Under the pieces are notes generated by a model, which had not been told where the DNA came from, ran no database searches, and saw nothing but the letters and a program-made list of their open reading frames with translations. A stretch of DNA of 5,996 bases. It comes from Pseudomonadota bacterium. Lineage in GTDB: Bacteria; Pseudomonadota; Gammaproteobacteria; Pseudomonadales; Oceanobacteraceae. The position numbers and the translations under genes were made by a program. Of this stretch, positions 4,144-5,996 are shown piece after piece. Where the stretch lies: positions 1 to 5,996 of the forward strand of contig JAEWQT010000095.1 in the NCBI GenBank assembly GCA_023399105.1, given 5' to 3'. Position 1 is the first letter of the stretch. Each line of letters opens with the position of its first letter.

Positions 4144-5520
4144 TTAGTCATTACAGCAATCCGCCGGCACAATTTCATAGCAGGGCGTGTAGTTACCGCT
4201 GATGCGCATGCGGCCGTGGCTCACCATCGCGCTCAGCAATTTATCCATGCCCGCCAGCACGTCGGCATCGCCGCGCAGCTGGTAGGGGCCGTGCTCCATC
4301 ACCCGGGTAATGCCCATTTCTTTGACGTTGCCTGCCACAATGCCGGAAAAAGCCCGGCGTAAATCGGCGGCCAGCCGGTGTGCCGGTTGGTCTTTTCTCA
4401 GGCACAGGTTGGCCATGGCGTCGTGAGTGGGGTCAAACGGCAGCTGGAAGTCGGGGTCAATGGTCAGGCCCCAGTTGAAGAAATAGGCGTCGTTACGGCG
4501 GCGACGGTAATCTTCCACCCGGGTAATGCCTTCTTTCATCACCTGAGCAACCTTTACCGGGTCATCAATAATAATCTGGTAGCGTTTCTGCGCCACGCTG
4601 CCTAATGTACTGCCAATAAAGCGGTCGATGTCGCGCAGGTAGGCTTCGGTTTCCTGCGGGCCGGTTAACACCAGCGGGAAGGGCATGTTGTGGTTGTCCG
4701 GGTGCAGTAAAACGCCGAGCAAATACAGCAGTTCTTCGGCCGTACCGGGGCCGCCGGGGAAAATAACAATGCCGTGCGCCAGGCGCACAAAAGCTTCCAG
4801 CCGTTTTTCGATATCCGGCAGAATAATCAGCTCATTAACGATGGGGTTCGGCGCTTCGGTAGCAATAATGCCGGGTTCGGTAATGCCGATATAACGGCCA
4901 GTGCGCAAATGTTGCTTGGCGTGGCCGATGGTGGCGCCTTTCATTGGGCCTTTCATGGCGCCGGGGCCGCAGCCGGTGCCAATGTCCAGTCCGCGCAGGC
5001 CCATCTGGTAGCCCACATCTTTGGTGTACTGGTATTCGTGCAGCGGAATGGAATGCCCGCCCCAGCATACCGCCAGGTTGGGTACACAATCGGGTTTCAG
5101 GACATTGGCGTTACGCAATAAATGAAATACGGCGTTGGTAATGTCTTCGCTGTTGCTGAGGTTAAAACGATGGGCTTTTAACACGGATTCCTGCGCATAC
5201 AGCACATCGCGCAGTACCGAAAATAATTGCTCGCGCACACCACGGATAATCTCGCCATCGACAAAAGCGCTTTCTGGCGGATTAATTAAATTCAGCACAA
5301 TGCCGCGGTCTTCCTGTTGCACTTCAATATCAAAGTGGCGGAATTCTTCTTTTAATTCCAGATAATTATCCGACTGGCTGCCGGCGCTGAGCACGGCATA
5401 GCAGCAGCGTTTCACCAGTTCATAGGTTTCGCTGTCGATGTCGCGCAGTTGTTCAATTTCATAGCGCGACAATACGCGCATGGTGGTTTTCGGGTGAATC
5501 AGTTCGTAATGCTTAACCAT
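4144..5520 (-). CDS. ppnN: Pyrimidine/purine nucleotide 5'-monophosphate nucleosidase PpnN (YgdH family)
   Basis: A 458-residue cytoplasmic enzyme expected to hydrolyse nucleoside 5'-monophosphates to free base plus ribose 5-phosphate. E. coli PpnN is allosterically stimulated by (p)ppGpp. Three parts match that family in order: an N-terminal domain (about 10-140, with LINPPESAFVDG at 78-89), a lysine-decarboxylase/LOG-like Rossmann core (about 145-330), and the C-terminal domain (about 335-455, with DLRRAFSGIVAGNVKE at 386-401). The core holds CWGGHS (152-157), GTGCGPGAMKGPMKG (181-195), DIEKRLEAFVR (236-246) and PGGPGTAEE (255-263), the phosphoribosyl-binding and catalytic signature. Length is close to E. 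coli's 454. ATG at 5520-5518 is chosen because GGAGA lies five bases upstream; the in-frame ATG at 5544 would overlap the CBS gene and lacks such a site. Stop TAA is 4146-4144. It sits 14 bases behind the CBS gene, presumably co-transcribed. The tail ADCCND is a small lineage-specific extension. Confidence 0.96.
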   Translation of the reverse strand: MVKHYELIHPKTTMRVLSRYEIEQLRDIDSETYELVKRCCYAVLSAGSQSDNYLELKEEFRHFDIEVQQEDRGIVLNLINPPESAFVDGEIIRGVREQLFSVLRDVLYAQESVLKAHRFNLSNSEDITNAVFHLLRNANVLKPDCVPNLAVCWGGHSIPLHEYQYTKDVGYQMGLRGLDIGTGCGPGAMKGPMKGATIGHAKQHLRTGRYIGITEPGIIATEAPNPIVNELIILPDIEKRLEAFVRLAHGIVIFPGGPGTAEELLYLLGVLLHPDNHNMPFPLVLTGPQETEAYLRDIDRFIGSTLGSVAQKRYQIIIDDPVKVAQVMKEGITRVEDYRRRRNDAYFFNWGLTIDPDFQLPFDPTHDAMANLCLRKDQPAHRLAADLRRAFSGIVAGNVKEMGITRVMEHGPYQLRGDADVLAGMDKLLSAMVSHGRMRISGNYTPCYEIVPADCCND

Positions 5521-5534
5521 AAAATCTCCGGCCG

Positions 5535-5996
5535 TCAGGCCCATAATTCCATTGGCCCATAGTGGCTGAGTAAACGCAGAATATCGCTGCGGGTAACAAT
5601 GCCACAGAGTTCGTTGTTGTTATTCAGAACCGGCAGGGCGCCAATGTTGTACTCGTATAAAATGCGGCTGCTCTGGCGTATGTCGGTATCCTGCAATACA
5701 CAGAACACCGGCTTAACCGCCAGCGTCATAATGTTGCTGCTCCAGAACAGCGGCAGCGTGCTGGCCGGTTGGCGGGCCAAGGCCTGCAGCAAATCAAAAT
5801 CAGAAAACATGGCCAGCACCTGGCGGTTTTCATCGATCACCGGCAAATGATGGTAACCGGTTTTCTGCACCAGATCCCAGGCTTGTTGCACGGTGGCTGA
5901 GGGCGGCAGTGTGCGCACTTCGCGGTGCATCACCTCGCGGATAAAACCGACCGCATCGGGATGCTTTTCCTTTTGTTGCTGATACGCCTGCAGGGC
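5535..5996 (-). CDS. Tandem CBS-domain protein, 3' part of gene (5' end outside window)
   Basis: The frame is open to the right edge and stops with TGA at 5537-5535; 153 C-terminal residues are visible. GTG/ATG codons at 5933 and 5930 lie inside the first CBS domain, so they are internal. CBS1 spans visible residues about 19-75 (IREVMHREV, YHHLPVIDE, FSDFDLL) and CBS2 about 87-144 (SSNIMTLAV, NIGALPVLN, GIVTRSDILRLL). Both repeats retain the Ser/Thr-x-x-Asp ribose-contact pattern (S65-D68 and T135-D138), so a Bateman module binding an adenine nucleotide or related ligand is plausible, though unproven. A polar, Gln/Lys-rich stretch precedes CBS1, and nothing is seen of any catalytic or membrane domain that might lie further upstream. 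The gene reaches within 14 bases of ppnN on the same strand, which suggests joint expression. Family sure; role unknown. Confidence 0.9.
   Translation of the reverse strand, partial: ALQAYQQQKEKHPDAVGFIREVMHREVRTLPPSATVQQAWDLVQKTGYHHLPVIDENRQVLAMFSDFDLLQALARQPASTLPLFWSSNIMTLAVKPVFCVLQDTDIRQSSRILYEYNIGALPVLNNNNELCGIVTRSDILRLLSHYGPMELWA

Noticed and set aside
4774..5121. Plus-strand open frame opposite ppnN (115 codons)
   Set aside because: It lies entirely antisense to the conserved Rossmann core of PpnN and has no independent coding evidence.
5521..5544. Alternative ppnN start at ATG 5544, overlapping the CBS gene stop
   Set aside because: The ATG at 5520 has GGAGA five bases upstream and gives a length close to E. 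coli PpnN. The 5544 start has no comparable site and adds eight residues of doubtful value.

Overview
The window looks like ordinary chromosome from a gammaproteobacterium. This rests on a two-domain class I fumarase, a PpnN (YgdH) nucleosidase very like the Escherichia coli one, an LolA/LolB-style lipoprotein signal, and short intergenic gaps with U-tract terminators. The flavour is that of a marine Oceanospirillales- or Alteromonadales-type bacterium, but the genus is inference and cannot be fixed from the sequence alone. There are no rRNA or tRNA genes, CRISPR arrays, insertion sequences, phage genes or toxin-antitoxin genes that I can recognise, and no gene-free stretch longer than about 165 bases.

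Layout from left to right. Bases 1-630 (+) hold the 3' part of an acyl-CoA dehydrogenase-like gene that enters from outside the window. It ends head-on against a two-gene minus-strand unit, and the stop codons overlap (617-630). That unit, 1562 to 617, encodes two small exported proteins of 177 and 127 residues. I do not recognise either, but they are clearly paralogous: a gapless 54-residue block starts just after each signal peptide. A 163-base divergent intergenic region (1563-1725) separates them from a plus-strand DUF2846-type lipoprotein gene (1726-2415). This region carries a good minus-strand promoter and a leader with a palindrome plus a repeated ACACCG hexamer in front of the lipoprotein's ribosome binding site. 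A compact terminator/promoter patch (2416-2504) leads to the class I fumarate hydratase gene (2505-4013). That gene ends in a short tandem repeat and a strong UUCG-loop terminator shared with the convergent neighbour.

Bases 4144-5520 (-) encode PpnN, the nucleotide 5'-monophosphate nucleosidase. It is preceded, 14 bases away on the same strand, by a tandem-CBS-domain protein gene that runs off the right edge (5535 to beyond 5996). These two probably form an operon of a nucleotide-sensing protein and a nucleotide-cleaving enzyme.

The fumarase and PpnN are conserved housekeeping genes. The least explained part is the divergent locus at 617-2415: three exported proteins, two of them paralogs of unknown family and one a lipoprotein, sharing a control region. 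I could not find a convincing defence, mobile or other dramatically new system, and the candidate novelty here is modest.
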